Source: Mycoplasma ovis str. Michigan
Lineage (GTDB): Bacteria > Bacillota_I > Bacilli_A > Mycoplasmatales > Mycoplasmoidaceae
Direction: 5' to 3'
DNA length: 64,000 nucleotides
Assembly: GCF_000508245.1 (NCBI RefSeq)
Contig: NC_023062.1
Location: 62,001-126,000, forward strand
Shown here: positions 12,060-21,553 of the stretch, piece by piece
Layout: each line of letters starts with the position of its first letter
How positions within the stretch are numbered: the stretch's first letter is position 1
The notes under the pieces: generated by a model
Seen by the model: only the letters and a program-made list of their open reading frames with translations
Database searches by the model: none
Told to the model about the DNA's origin: nothing
Position numbers and translations under genes: made by a program

Positions 12060-13946
12060 TTAACTTTTTTCCAACTCCAAAAGTTTGTTAAAAGTATTAG
12101 AACTTTTACTTCTTAAAAGCTCCCTATCGGCCTCTATTCGCTTAAGTCAATCTAATTTCATTGACAAGTCAGTTAAATGATCAGATTGTAGATATGTCTC
12201 AGATTTATCTAAAAGTAAATAAATTAATGAATAATAAAGTTCAAAAAAATCTCAAAGATTATCAAAAGACACATTTGTGATTTTTGAATTAGAGAGAGTG
12301 TAGTTGGTCTTTTCATTAGTTAAGTTATCTGTCAATTGACTTAAAAAAAGTCTTTCTTCTGGAAGCAATATTCATTGAAATAATTCAGCATAATCTTCCA
12401 GAGATTTAGATTGTCAGTCTTGTAATTCTTTTTTGATAATGTCTTGTGATTTCCTTGATTTGATTAGTGCAGTTCATAAGACCAAAATGTTAGAGAAATT
12501 GGAAATAATAGTTTTTGGTTTTTCTGGCTCTCTAACCATAGGTGGAATTCTTCTAGACGTACCATTTTGGCTCAAACAATACAAGTTAATAGTTTCTAAG
12601 TAACTTTGGTGTTTAGACAATATAACTTCTTTTTCTTTTTCTGAAAGATTTACTAGTTCATAAAGGCTAAATATCTTATTCAGGGAATCAATTGCAAACT
12701 TTATTTCTAGAGAAGGATTAAGATAAAAAAATCGATTGGGATTTCAGTTAAATATAGAACTTAACAGTGCATTTACCAATTGATTCAGAGATAATAATTC
12801 AGTTTCAGGATTTGATTTATTGATTGATTTCTTTCAGTTAGACTTAATCCAATCAACAAAAAGTGTTGGTTCCGGAAGCTTGAAATCAGGATGGGTGCAA
12901 TAAAACTCCGAAAAGTCTTTACAATTTTGCAGATCTATTTCTAAGGAGTAAGGATGGATTCCTATTTTTAATAATTGTTGAATTATTTTTAGCGAAGCAG
13001 TAATACCTGCTCTGTCAGAGTCCAACATTAGAACTATTTTTTTAACTCCCCTTTTCTGTAATATTTCTAAACAATCGCTAGATAAATCTCTTCCCATTAA
13101 AGCACATCCTTTGGCACTGGGTTTCAATACTAACAGTGAAAATAAATCAAAACAACCTTCAAATAAATAGACTTCTTCGTCATTTTTTAATTCTGCCAAT
13201 GCAGGAAGGTTGTAAAGAAGTTGAGCTTTCTTAAACAAAAGAGTTTCCTTGGAATGCAGATACCTAATCTCACTTCTTGAATTAGGCATAGCCCTAGCGC
13301 TAAAGCCCACAAGCTCTTTTGAAGCAGAAAACACTGGAAATGTAATTCTGTTTTGAAATATGGGAATTAAAGTGTCTTTATCTTTTTCTTTGGAAAATAT
13401 TCCAACTTGAGAAATAAATTCTGAATCAATAAATTTGTATTCTTCAGAAGATTTTTGGATTCTTTCTATAGCTCGCAACAATATCAAACCACTAGGAGCA
13501 TATCCAATTCTCATCTTTTTGATCAGATCAACATTTAACTTTCTCTTCTGAATTAAGTAATCTAATGCTTCTTTGCCTGATGGATAGAATAAGTGCTTTT
13601 CAAAGAATTCGGAAACAAATTCGTTGAATTTAATTAACTGTTGCTTAAAACAAATGTCTTTGTAAGTTACAGGATCAAGCAGATTCTCAAAAGGAAGCTT
13701 GAGTATCTTGTGCGCTTGGATTAAAGCTTGTTGATAACTGGTTTTCTCTTTTCTCATAATGAAAGAAACTGCATCCCCGCCAACTCCACAGGAAAAACAT
13801 TTGAATATGTTTTTCTCTAAAGAAATGAATAAAGAGGGATTTGTATCTTCGTGAAATGGGCAGATGGCTCTATAATCTTTTCCCTTTTTTTCTAGTTGCA
13901 GATAGCTCTCAATAACCTCTTTGACGTTTAATTGACTTCTTTGCAT
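12060..13946 (-). CDS. dnaG: DNA primase DnaG
   Basis: Makes RNA primers for replication. 628 aa from ATG 13946 when TGA is read as Trp. The N-terminal zinc finger shows CPFHEDTNPSLF and FKCFSCGVGGDAVSF (CHC2 type). The catalytic core follows with YAPSG, RITFPVF, the TOPRIM acidic motifs YLFEGCFDLFSLL and MLDSDRAG. The C-terminal 250 residues are the divergent helicase-binding part. It begins 6 nt after the glyS stop; the sigma factor gene that often follows dnaG is replaced by ruvAB here. Confidence 0.95.
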
Positions 13947-13952
13947 TTCTCT

Positions 13953-15242
13953 TTAATTGGATTCATGTTTTGAAATTAATTCTTTTAGATTTAGACACTT
14001 AAAAACATAATTTTTAAGCTCTTGTAGTCCAATTCTTATTTGGCTTCCAGAGTCTCTTTCCCTAATTGTGAATGAGAAATTTTCCTGTTGTAAGGAGCCA
14101 CTATCATAATCCACAGTGAGACAATAAGGAGTCCCAAATTGGTCTTGCTCTTTATATCTTTTTCCGATCGAACCTCCTTTGGATAATGTGGTTGAAATAG
14201 AAAATTTTTGCAATCATTGATGAAGCTTTTTGGCTTCATCCTCTTGCGAAGAGCTTAATGGAAGCACAGCAAATTTATAGGGGGCGAGAGCTAAAGGGAG
14301 TGACAAAATTTCTCAAGATCTATTATTTCTTGTTTGGAGAAATTCAGTAACTACTGCCAACATCAACCTATTGAGACCAACTGAGTGTTCAACTATGTTT
14401 GGAATTAAGGTAGTTTGATCACTACCAGCTTGTATATGTAATTTTGCTTTTGAATGTTTTTGATGTGCCTTAAGATCAAAATCTCCTCTATTGGCTATCC
14501 CCCATAACTCTTCTTCCCCAAATTCAAATTTGTAGTAAAGATCTAGATTCTTTTTTGAATAGTGGGGAAGTTCTTGCCCCTCTATAGTTTTGAAGTAAAA
14601 GGAGTTAGGAGAAAATCCTAGTTTATGAATTAAAAAGTTAGTGACTTGTTTTTTTTGAACTTCAAGAGTTGATTCAGTTTCTTCTGGAAATGTAAACTCT
14701 TCAAACTCTAATTGTTCAAATTCTTTAGTTCTAAAAATTTTTCTACCAGTTGTTACCTCATTTCTGAAAGCCTTACCCATTTGAGCAACTCTGAATGGAA
14801 ATTTAAGCTTGGAATTGAGAGAAATTAACTTGGCATTAACAAAGATTGTTTGAGCAGTTTCAGGCCTTAGGTAATAATCTTCGACCTTAAATATTTGATT
14901 GAAACTTTTAGGTTCTGTTAGATTGCCTGAATTACATGATTTACATTTATCAACAATCTCTTCAAATCTAGCATTACAATCTCTGCACTCTACTAGTTGT
15001 CTTTCAAAGTGTTTTATATGACCAGTAGCTTCTCAGATTTCCTTGTTGGTCAGCAAGTTTCCCTCATAGAGTACTGTATTTTCTTTGCCACTGATAAAGT
15101 ACTCCATTCAACATTTCTTTAAGTTTTCCTTAAGTAAAACTCCTAAGTGACCATAGTCTCAACTATTTTCTTGTCCACCGTAAATAGAGCAGGAGGGATA
15201 TATAAATCGATTGTCCAGTAAAAATTTTTCTATTCTGCTCAA
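13953..15242 (-). CDS. glyS: Glycyl-tRNA synthetase (single-chain type)
   Basis: Class II enzyme charging tRNA-Gly; 429 aa. Seen: PSCSIYGGQENSWDYGHLG near the N-terminus, a four-Cys zinc knuckle (ECRDCNARFEEIVDKCKSC), RPETAQTIFVN and FRNEVTTGRKIFRTKEFEQ (motif 2 region), EHSVGLNRLMLAV (motif 3) and an anticodon-binding domain with DQFGTPYCLTVDYDS. The frame opens after TAA and the first usable start is TTG 15242. TGA=Trp codons break the apparent ORF. Overlaps no neighbour; 6 nt upstream of dnaG. Confidence 0.93.
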
Positions 15243-15290
15243 TAGAGATCAGTTTTATACTATCTATTTAGTTAATTACTCCACCTCAGA

Positions 15291-16331
15291 TTAATAGATT
15301 AAATTTGGGTGTAAATTTGAACATAATCTCATAACTTTTTTCTTTTTAGGTAAGGGTAATTTCTCTTTAATAGTCGTAAAGTGTAATTTCCTATTCAACT
15401 TGAATATTTTTCAAATAATTAGGGAAGAGAAAAATACTGAAGGAATTAAGAAGAAGTTTCTCATAATAAAGAATTGTTCGAATGGTAGAGTAGATATTTT
15501 TATGTCAAACAACGGAAGAGTTATTATGTCTACCAATATATAAGACAAGAAATTCAATATTGTTAGTCTGAGAATAGTATTCCACTTTTCTGCTTTTTTA
15601 GATATTTCAGGGAACAATTTGTTAGAAGAGAAACACAAACATAAGCCTAATGAAAATAGGAGAACAGTTGCTATTGCAATTAAGAAAGAAGGGAAGAACC
15701 AACTTGGGAATTTAAATGTTTGTGAGAAGATATTTAGTGATATTTCTCCTCCATTACTTTCGCCATTAGCAATTAATGCCGCATTATGGAAGAAGTAGTA
15801 AGCTATTGCGGTAATTGCCATTAAAGCAGTAACAAAGAAAGCATTTTGTCATTTCTTTCATTTTTTTTTAGATTGACTGCCTCCAAACATGTAAATAAAA
15901 CCTCCTAAAAAGCCATTAAATACAGCGGCTAATAAATAACCATAATTAAATACTGAAGAGGTCAGAACTACAGTTAGTAGGTCTGTTAATAATCCAATCA
16001 AAATTCCTATTACAGGTCCGTATAAACTACCACCTATTTTTATTAGGATAGTTTCAATTAATAACCTACTCCCCGGATAGATTTGAAAGATTATTCCTAG
16101 TAGGTTATGTGTTAAAAATGTGATAGTAAAAATTATTGCAGTATTTGTTGCAATAATCATTGCAATACTTGAAATAGTATTGATATTTAAGCTCGGAAAC
16201 ATTAAAAAGTTTTGTTGTAACCAAAACCTAAAGAATATCTTTTTGAGGAATAGTAAGATAATGAATACTAATAAGGCAATACCCGCATAAAACAGAATAT
16301 CCCCACTATTAATATGGCCTATATCGGCCAT
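15291..16331 (-). CDS. Multi-spanning membrane protein, ECF transporter S-component-like
   Basis: 346 aa from ATG 16331, read through TGA=Trp. At least seven hydrophobic segments. The part KIGGSLYGPVIGILIGLLTD followed by GYLLAAVFNGFLGGFIY resembles substrate-binding S subunits of energy-coupling-factor vitamin transporters (FolT/RibU-like fold), but no substrate can be named. The N-terminus has one extra membrane segment, and the C-terminus is a short Lys-rich tail. It lies 6 nt after trx in the operon and 48 nt before glyS. Confidence 0.55.
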
Positions 16332-16337
16332 ATTTAG

Positions 16338-16676
16338 CTAAAAAAAGTAGTTATCTAATAATAAAGATAATTGATCTAAATCCATGAATCCTACATGCTT
16401 TTCTTCTGACTTTAGATTATTTTTAGAGATAAAAATCAAAGTAGGAATCGAAGATATTTCATATTTTCTTGACAATTCCGGAAAATTAGAAACATTTATT
16501 TTGATGAAACGAATAGATTCACTATATTTTTCATTCAGAGAAAGAATATCCAATATAGGAATTAGTTGTCGGCAAGGAGGACATCAATCTGCATAAAAAT
16601 CTAGAAGAAGATTACTCGAACTTTGAAGTAGTTCTTGTAATTCTTCCTTACTAGTTAAACTTCTAACTTTTGACAT
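16338..16676 (-). CDS. trxA: Thioredoxin
   Basis: 112-aa cytosolic redox protein. The active site is DFYADWCPPCRQL (CPPC instead of the usual CGPC), with the cis-Pro segment EISSIPTLIFISK. Length and order of strands fit thioredoxin. ATG 16674-16676 is 4 nt downstream of the preceding gene's stop, so it is translated from the same operon. It would keep ribonucleotide reductase and other disulfides reduced. Confidence 0.88.
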
Positions 16677-16680
16677 AGAA

Positions 16681-17427
16681 CTAAGAAATATCCATTTTTA
16701 AAGAAGATAAATCAATCAATTGTTCCTTCTTTAATTTTTCAGGAACTTGTTGTAATTCATAATCTAAGGTTACTGGTAACTCAATAATTAAGTTAGGAGG
16801 GAGGATTTTCTTAAAACTAACATATCTTTCATTGTCAAAAAACGAAGACTTATTGAGAAAAGAAAGATCAAACTTGATTATCACTTCCTTTAAAAAATCG
16901 TAATTCTTATTTAAGTTTTTGAGAATCAATAATTGTTTATTCTTCTCTCTCAAGTAAGAATAGTCTAACAAGATCTTTCTTGCTTGATATTTATCTAATT
17001 TATTGAAATCAGAAAAAAAAGTTAAACCTTTGAATTTATCTTCATAACCAAACAATTCTCTACTTAAATTAGCAGATTTAACTTTATTTACATACTTCTT
17101 TAAGTTAGACTTAGTGTAAGACTCTAACTCTAATAAATAGTTGTTTGTTAGTATGTGTCTAACTTCCGGAGAAACAAAAAAACATTTATCTAAAGTAGCT
17201 AGGTTTTCTTTGGAGTCATAGAGGAATTGATAATAAATAGTTAAATCTTTAGGATCTGCTATAAAGCCTGTGTAATTACATTTGTATGTGTGATATTCAG
17301 TAAATTCTCTTAAAGCAGACTTAAGAGAAAGATTAAATTCATTATTGATTTTCTCGAATAAATCATCTAAACTCTCCTGAACAAAGGAGATGAGATCGGG
17401 CAAAAGTGTTTGGGTCGTTGATCCCAT
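16681..17427 (-). CDS. Hypothetical protein, first gene of the trx-glyS-dnaG-ruv operon
   Basis: 248 aa, ATG 17427, rich in Lys, Leu and Asn and with no membrane segment or motif I recognise. Predicted largely helical in the middle (residues 95-190) with a beta-like C-terminus (LPPNLIIELPVTLDY). The tRNA-Arg gene is divergent, 11 nt upstream. Being first in a replication and translation operon suggests a housekeeping role but does not define one. Confidence 0.7.
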   Translation of the reverse strand: MGSTTQTLLPDLISFVQESLDDLFEKINNEFNLSLKSALREFTEYHTYKCNYTGFIADPKDLTIYYQFLYDSKENLATLDKCFFVSPEVRHILTNNYLLELESYTKSNLKKYVNKVKSANLSRELFGYEDKFKGLTFFSDFNKLDKYQARKILLDYSYLREKNKQLLILKNLNKNYDFLKEVIIKFDLSFLNKSSFFDNERYVSFKKILPPNLIIELPVTLDYELQQVPEKLKKEQLIDLSSLKMDIS

Positions 17428-17438
17428 TAATTAGTTTT

Positions 17439-17515
17439 GCACCTATAGCTTAATTGGATAAAGCACTTGACTTCGGATCAAGAGAGTATGGGTTCAAGTC
17501 CTATTGGGTGTGCCA
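17439..17515 (+). tRNA. tRNA-Arg (anticodon UCG)
   Basis: A full cloverleaf: acceptor GCACCTA pairs with TGGGTGT (one G-U at each of two positions), D-arm AGCTTAATTGGATAAAGC, anticodon stem CTTGA/TCAAG with loop CTTCGGA giving anticodon TCG, T-arm with GGTTCAAGTCC, and encoded CCA. It lies between two minus-strand genes. Confidence 0.95.
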
Positions 17516-17526
17516 AATTAAATTAA

Positions 17527-18027
17527 CTAGTTTCAGGAACAACTAGAGTTGTAATTAAGCTTTGCATGCTCAATTAATTCAAGTGTTTTAGGTAAATTAA
17601 TTAGTTTACCCAATTTAACTTCTTTATTTTCTAATTTCTTGTATTCCTCGAAGAAGTTTTTAATTTCTGAAAGTCAGAAGTTAGGTAAGTCAGAAATGGA
17701 ATTTATGTGAGAAAGTCTTGGATCTTTATCCATAATTGCAATTATTTTTAAGTCCTCTTCGCCAGAGTCTATCATCTCTAAAGCTCCAATAACTCTACCA
17801 TCTGCATAAGTTCCAGGTGTTAGGGAAAATTGAGATACAAGAAGAACATCTAAAGGGTCTCCATCTTCTGATAGAGTATTGGGTATAAACCCGTAGTTAT
17901 GTGGATATGCTACAGATCCAAATAAAACTCTATCTAGCTTTAACTTATTATCAGTTAATTCGTACTTTATGTTTGAATTCTTTGAAATTTCAATGAAACA
18001 CTCAACTACACTACTTAAGCTACTCAA
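17527..18027 (-). CDS. ppa: Inorganic pyrophosphatase (family I)
   Basis: Hydrolyses pyrophosphate to phosphate. 166 aa with the family signature EDGDPLDVLLVSQ (metal-binding Asp residues), YPHNYGFIPNT and DKDPRLSHI. No ATG is available upstream before the stop; TTG 18027, preceded by AAGTAGG, is the likely start. The C-terminal tail is normal. It runs toward the tRNA-Arg gene. Confidence 0.92.
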
Positions 18028-18108
18028 TTGGATTAACCTACTTAATACTCCAACTTGATTTTAAGTTGAAAAAAAGGCTTCAAATAGTGAACTTAAAATT
18101 ATCTCTTT

Positions 18109-18300
18109 TTGGATAGACATTTTTTTCTTGTTCGCTTGCAGAAGCAAGCGCAACTAAATTCTTTTTGCATATCCAAGAAGATTGAAAAGCAAGGGCATGA
18201 AATTACTGGTTTTTCTTGTTTAGAGAAATTATACCTAGAACTGGATGCTAGAAAGAAATTAATAATTTGTCATTGAACTCTCTGCCAAAAGAAGAATTAA
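18109..18300 (+). CDS. Possible small basic protein
   Basis: A TTG-started frame of 63 codons (one TGA=Trp) in the gap between ppa and the next gene. The product would be Lys/Leu-rich with HEITGFSCLEKLYLEL in the middle. The gap also contains CGCTTGC-AGAA-GCAAGCG, a perfect 7-bp hairpin at about 18137-18154. No homologue recognised and no clear ribosome site; it may be non-coding. Confidence 0.25.
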
Positions 18301-18366
18301 AATAGAATTTTACTACAGAGTTAAATAACAATAGATTAAATCTTGGGTTTTTCCGATTAACTAAAT

Positions 18367-19299
18367 ATGGGCTGATTAACAGCCCTTATTTATGGAAAAA
18401 TTAAAGCTATTGTTTTTGCTGGAGTTAGCGCTTTAGGGGGAGGATCAATAGCTGTTCCTGTACTAGTCACAGGAGATCAATTTGAAAAACCTTTATTTAG
18501 AGAATTTAATCCAAAACCTGCGGATTATAACTATACATCTCTTGAATTAGTGCAGGCTGGTGATGGGGGCGGAGGAGGGCAACATACTAACGACCAATCT
18601 AGATTCACAAATTTCCCAACAGTTACTATTTCAAATTCACAATTAATTAAAGGAACTAAATCCTACAACGATGGAAACTATGTAATTTATTTCGGTTCAG
18701 AAGCATGCCCTAACTGTAACAACTTTTTATATAGCGATAGAGAATCCCCTAAAACTTGGATAGGAACAAATCAAAAAGATTTGTATAGTAATGGTATTTT
18801 CTTTGAAACTTATTCTTTAGCTAGACATAAACATAAAGAAGAAGAAGAAGAAGAAGACATATTAATAAATAAAGTAAAGTTCATTTTCTTTAGCGATGAA
18901 GTTCCTTCAATGGATAATAGAAACAATGATGACCTATATACTATCCCTTGGAATACATGACCAAATACTTTAACTAGTCAGGGAAGAATAGAGGGAGACT
19001 ATGTTAGAAATGATGAATCAGCAGTGAACTTTAGAAAATTACACTCTTTATTCTTGTATTACTTTGGACAAAAAGTTAAAGGTATTCCAACAATAGTTAT
19101 CTACAGAAATGGAGTTCCATTTGTCTATGATTCAGACAAATTGGAACACATAGAAGAAGAAAAGAAAAAGACAGGTGAACAAATAACTGCACTACAAGAT
19201 GCCACACATGAAACATCAAGAAGAGCGGCAATACTTAGATATGACTTATTTAAGCATTTGAAATATATTTACGGCGGTGAATTATTGTGATGACTGTAA
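18367..19299 (+). CDS. Membrane-anchored thioredoxin-fold protein
   Basis: 310 aa from ATG 18367 when TGA is Trp. The N-terminal hydrophobic segment (KIKAIVFAGVSALGGGSIAV) is a signal anchor. A Gly-rich linker (GDGGGGGQ) follows, then a thioredoxin-like domain: VIYFGSEACPNCNNFLYS holds a CxxC and VKGIPTIVIYRNGVP the cis-Pro strand. An acidic insertion KHKEEEEEED sits between them. Likely an extracytoplasmic thiol oxidoreductase or disulfide protein. It stops with adjacent TGA TGA (Trp-Trp), then Leu and TAA. Confidence 0.7.
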
Positions 19300-19363
19300 T
19301 TTTTATGCTTTTTTGGCGAGGAGAAGTAATTAAGTTAATAAGGAGACAAAATTCACTTTTAGA

Positions 19364-19753
19364 ATGCAAAAATTATCTACTTTAGAAAAAAGAGAAGTAG
19401 TAGCTGGGTTTAGCAGAAGTTCTACTAGATCATCGACATACAAAAAAGGCACAGCCACAACAAAAGGAAAATTTAAGTGAAACACCCATAATGCTTCTCT
19501 ATTAGTTCTTTCCAGTATTCCAGGACTAATAACTTTAGGAGAGGGAATTTGAAGTTTGTTTTCCAAAAAACAAGAAAATCCTTATTCCGATTCTCGGAGA
19601 TGATATAAGAGGAAGTCTTATGGATTTGACAGCTATGCAGACAACAAAAGAGATTTCTTTGCTTATGCTTCCGAGGCGATAAGACCTGTAATAAGATTTG
19701 CACCTTATCCATCTAAGACTGGAGTAACTTTTGCAATGCCTTGATTTTTGTAA
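19364..19753 (+). CDS. Small single-span membrane protein
   Basis: 129 aa, ATG 19364, TGA=Trp at four sites. N-terminus MQKLSTLEKREVVAGF, then a basic stretch and one membrane segment (SLLVLSSIPGLITLGEGIW), then a soluble C-terminal part rich in Tyr, Arg and Ser. The next gene begins inside its stop codon (TAATG) and has a similar N-terminus (MKKLNNSEKREIKAG), so the two are probably an ancient duplication translated together. Confidence 0.6.
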
Positions 19754-20019
19754 TGAAGAAATTAAATAACTCTGAAAAAAGAGAAATTAAGGCTGGAATT
19801 TCTGCCATGAGTATTGCTACAGGACTTATAGCATTCACTAGCATTGGAGAATTAGTATTGAATTTGTTACACAAATATTGGCCAAGCTCTCAGAAAGATA
19901 CTCCTACTATTGCTCCTGTATTACCTTATTCCCCAGATTCCCCTGCCGCACATGAAGCATGGTTGAAACTGCAGGAATTAGAACAAAAAAGATTGAATTC
20001 TTTTTTAGAAAATAATTAA
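19753..20019 (+). CDS. Small single-span membrane protein, paralog of the preceding gene
   Basis: 88 aa; ATG 19753 overlaps the previous stop by one base. MKKLNNSEKREIKAGISAM is followed by a membrane segment (ATGLIAFTSIGELVLNLL) and a Pro-rich tail ending in a short helix. Tight coupling and a shared N-terminal pattern with the gene at 19364 suggest that they work as a pair at the membrane. No family recognised. Confidence 0.6.
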   Translation: MKKLNNSEKREIKAGISAMSIATGLIAFTSIGELVLNLLHKYWPSSQKDTPTIAPVLPYSPDSPAAHEAWLKLQELEQKRLNSFLENN

Positions 20020-20034
20020 TTTTTAGGAGGTTTA

Positions 20035-20145
20035 ATGGTCTTTTCGAAAAAAAGAATTATTCAAACAAGATTTTTCTTTGTTTTTGAGCCATTAAGTAAA
20101 AGTAAACTCCATGGTTATTGTCTTAGTTTTATGGATAGTTTTTAA
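20035..20145 (+). CDS. Possible small protein with strong ribosome site
   Basis: A 36-codon ATG frame preceded at good distance by TAGGAGG, one of the clearest ribosome sites in the window. The product would be MVFSKKRIIQTRFFFVFE followed by a Ser/Leu-rich end. It ends just before the conserved element upstream of the first endonuclease unit. It could also be the remnant of a longer gene cut by insertion of the array. Confidence 0.35.
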   Translation: MVFSKKRIIQTRFFFVFEPLSKSKLHGYCLSFMDSF

Positions 20146-20254
20146 AAATTATGCATTTTTGTTAAGGAAGAGTAATTAATAAATTAGATAGGACTTTTAA
20201 TTTTTAAATTTATTTCCCACAAAGATTTTCAAGTCAAATAGAAATGTAACTTAG
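20145..20254 (+). promoter_or_regulatory. Conserved ATGCAT-centred element upstream of B units (reference copy)
   Basis: AAAATTATGCATTTTTGTTA followed by GGAAGAGTAATTAATAAATTAGATAGGAC precedes unit B1. Closely related copies, by their ATGCAT position, are at 28554, 32761, 35366, 38068, 44501, 55225, 59497 and 61200, each ahead of a B unit. At six of them an A-family gene starts divergently and ATGCAT supplies its ATG. TTGTTA/TTGTCA and the AT-rich TTAGATA segment could be -35/-10 boxes for B; that is inference. Unit B6 (42 kb) has lost the element. Confidence 0.55.
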
Positions 20255-20872
20255 ATGGAAGACCAATTTCTTTGCACTGAAATTTGTCCCTTCTTAGAGG
20301 AATGGGAACAAGAACTACTCAACGATCGTTTTAGAAAAGAACTTAACAAATCAGATCAATTGGAAATTGCTGTAGGCTTTGGTTCTTACAAATCCTTAAA
20401 AGAACTAGACATATTAATCTCGAGAAAGAAAATTAAAAAAGTTTGTTTAATTCTGGGAATGTACTACTTTAATGGCATTTCTGAATCATTGCATAAATTT
20501 GTTTTAGAAATCAATGAGAAGTGAAGAAAGAAAGGGATAGGAGAAATAAGATTGGTACATTCGTGAAAATATTATGGAAAACTTTATTGCTTTTTTCAAA
20601 AAAATCAAATTTTTTCAGCCATTTATGGTTCTCCTAATTTAAGTTTTTTAACTGAGAAGTGATTTAATGATCCGGATCAGCATGAAATGGCTCTTCTTAC
20701 AAATGATCCAAAAACACTTAACAAGTTTCCAAGATATTTAGAGTATTTAAAGTCTAAAGGCATCTCTGAGAATATAGAAACTCTTGAAAAATACAAATTA
20801 AATTCAGCGGAAAATCCCTATTTAAAAGACGAGCAGAAAAAATCTAAAATAATCTACGAAAAATTTTCTTAG
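20255..20872 (+). CDS. B1a: NgoFVII-like endonuclease, PLD-domain half (catalytic His replaced)
   Basis: 205 aa. The frame carries a phospholipase-D-fold nuclease half: LEIAVGFGSYKSLKELD, KKVCLILGMYYFNG, then the active-site strand and IYGSPNLSFL (the GSxN part). In the other copies the HxK motif reads YHGKLYC or YHVKLYC. Here it is YYGKLYC, so the nucleophilic His is Tyr and this copy may be inactive. TGA=Trp at 20522. NgoFVII-type enzymes carry PLD and B3-like domains in one chain; here the second half is the next cistron, 4 nt downstream. The first 270 nt are almost identical to B2a. Confidence 0.7.
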
Positions 20873-20876
20873 AACG

Positions 20877-21425
20877 ATGCTATACCTGAAAGAACTAGAA
20901 GAATCCGAAGCTCTGAGAATTATCACTTTGCCCTTAATTGTTCCTTCAGAGAAGGAAGTATTAGGTTCAAAAGAATTAGATCTATCAAAATCATCTCTTA
21001 ATGCTTGTTACAGCAAACCTTTAGTTAATGAAAAAACTGGAAAAAAGCAAAGTTGATTTGATGTAAAGTTAACCATTGAAGGTCAAGATAACTTACCTTC
21101 TAGAAAAGAATGATTCTTTTTAGTTACAGATAATGGATATTTGTTCAAGGCTTGTTTTGCGGGCAAGAAAATTAGATGATTAAGTTATTTTGAAAATACA
21201 GGGCTTATAGGTAGGTGGATAAAAGGAAGATTGGCTGAGTGTGAATTGGTGAGTGGTTTTGATTATGTTTGCGAAGATCAAAGAAAATCAGGAATAATTA
21301 CTAAAGAAACTTTGGAATGATATGGAGGAGATCAAGTATTTTTAAAGAAAACAAATATTACTGAAAAAGATAAGCAAGGGATCGAAAGAGATGTATGATT
21401 AATATCTTTTCCTTTTAAGGTTTAA
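20877..21425 (+). CDS. B1b: NgoFVII-like B3-type DNA-binding half
   Basis: 182 aa, ATG 4 nt after the B1a stop. Seen: LNACYSKPLVNEKTGKKQSW, LPSRKEWFFLVTDNGYLFKA and the C-terminal block IITKETLEWYGGDQVFLKK...GIERDVWLISFPF. This order matches the B3-like C-terminal DNA-binding domain of NgoFVII-type restriction enzymes ('TDDG', 'T..DL..YGR', final 'DF'). It probably pairs with B1a. It runs convergently toward the PotD-like gene C1. TGA codes for Trp several times. Confidence 0.68.
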
Positions 21426-21553
21426 ATTTCTTTTGTTACTTATTATTTCAAGATAGTTTTATAGTTAATTAGTTAAATAAAAAATTATCTTCTTAACTTT
21501 ATTAGCTTTAAAAAAGGCTTAAAGGCGAAAAATTCAGAGCAACTTCGTTGTAA

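Noticed and set aside
12060-12833. A separate gene downstream of dnaG
   Set aside because: It is the C-terminal part of DnaG after a TGA (Trp) codon in the same frame.
18137-18154. Intrinsic terminator for ppa at the CGCTTGC/GCAAGCG hairpin
   Set aside because: It lies upstream of ppa's start on the opposite side, not behind its stop; it may instead belong to an unknown transcript.
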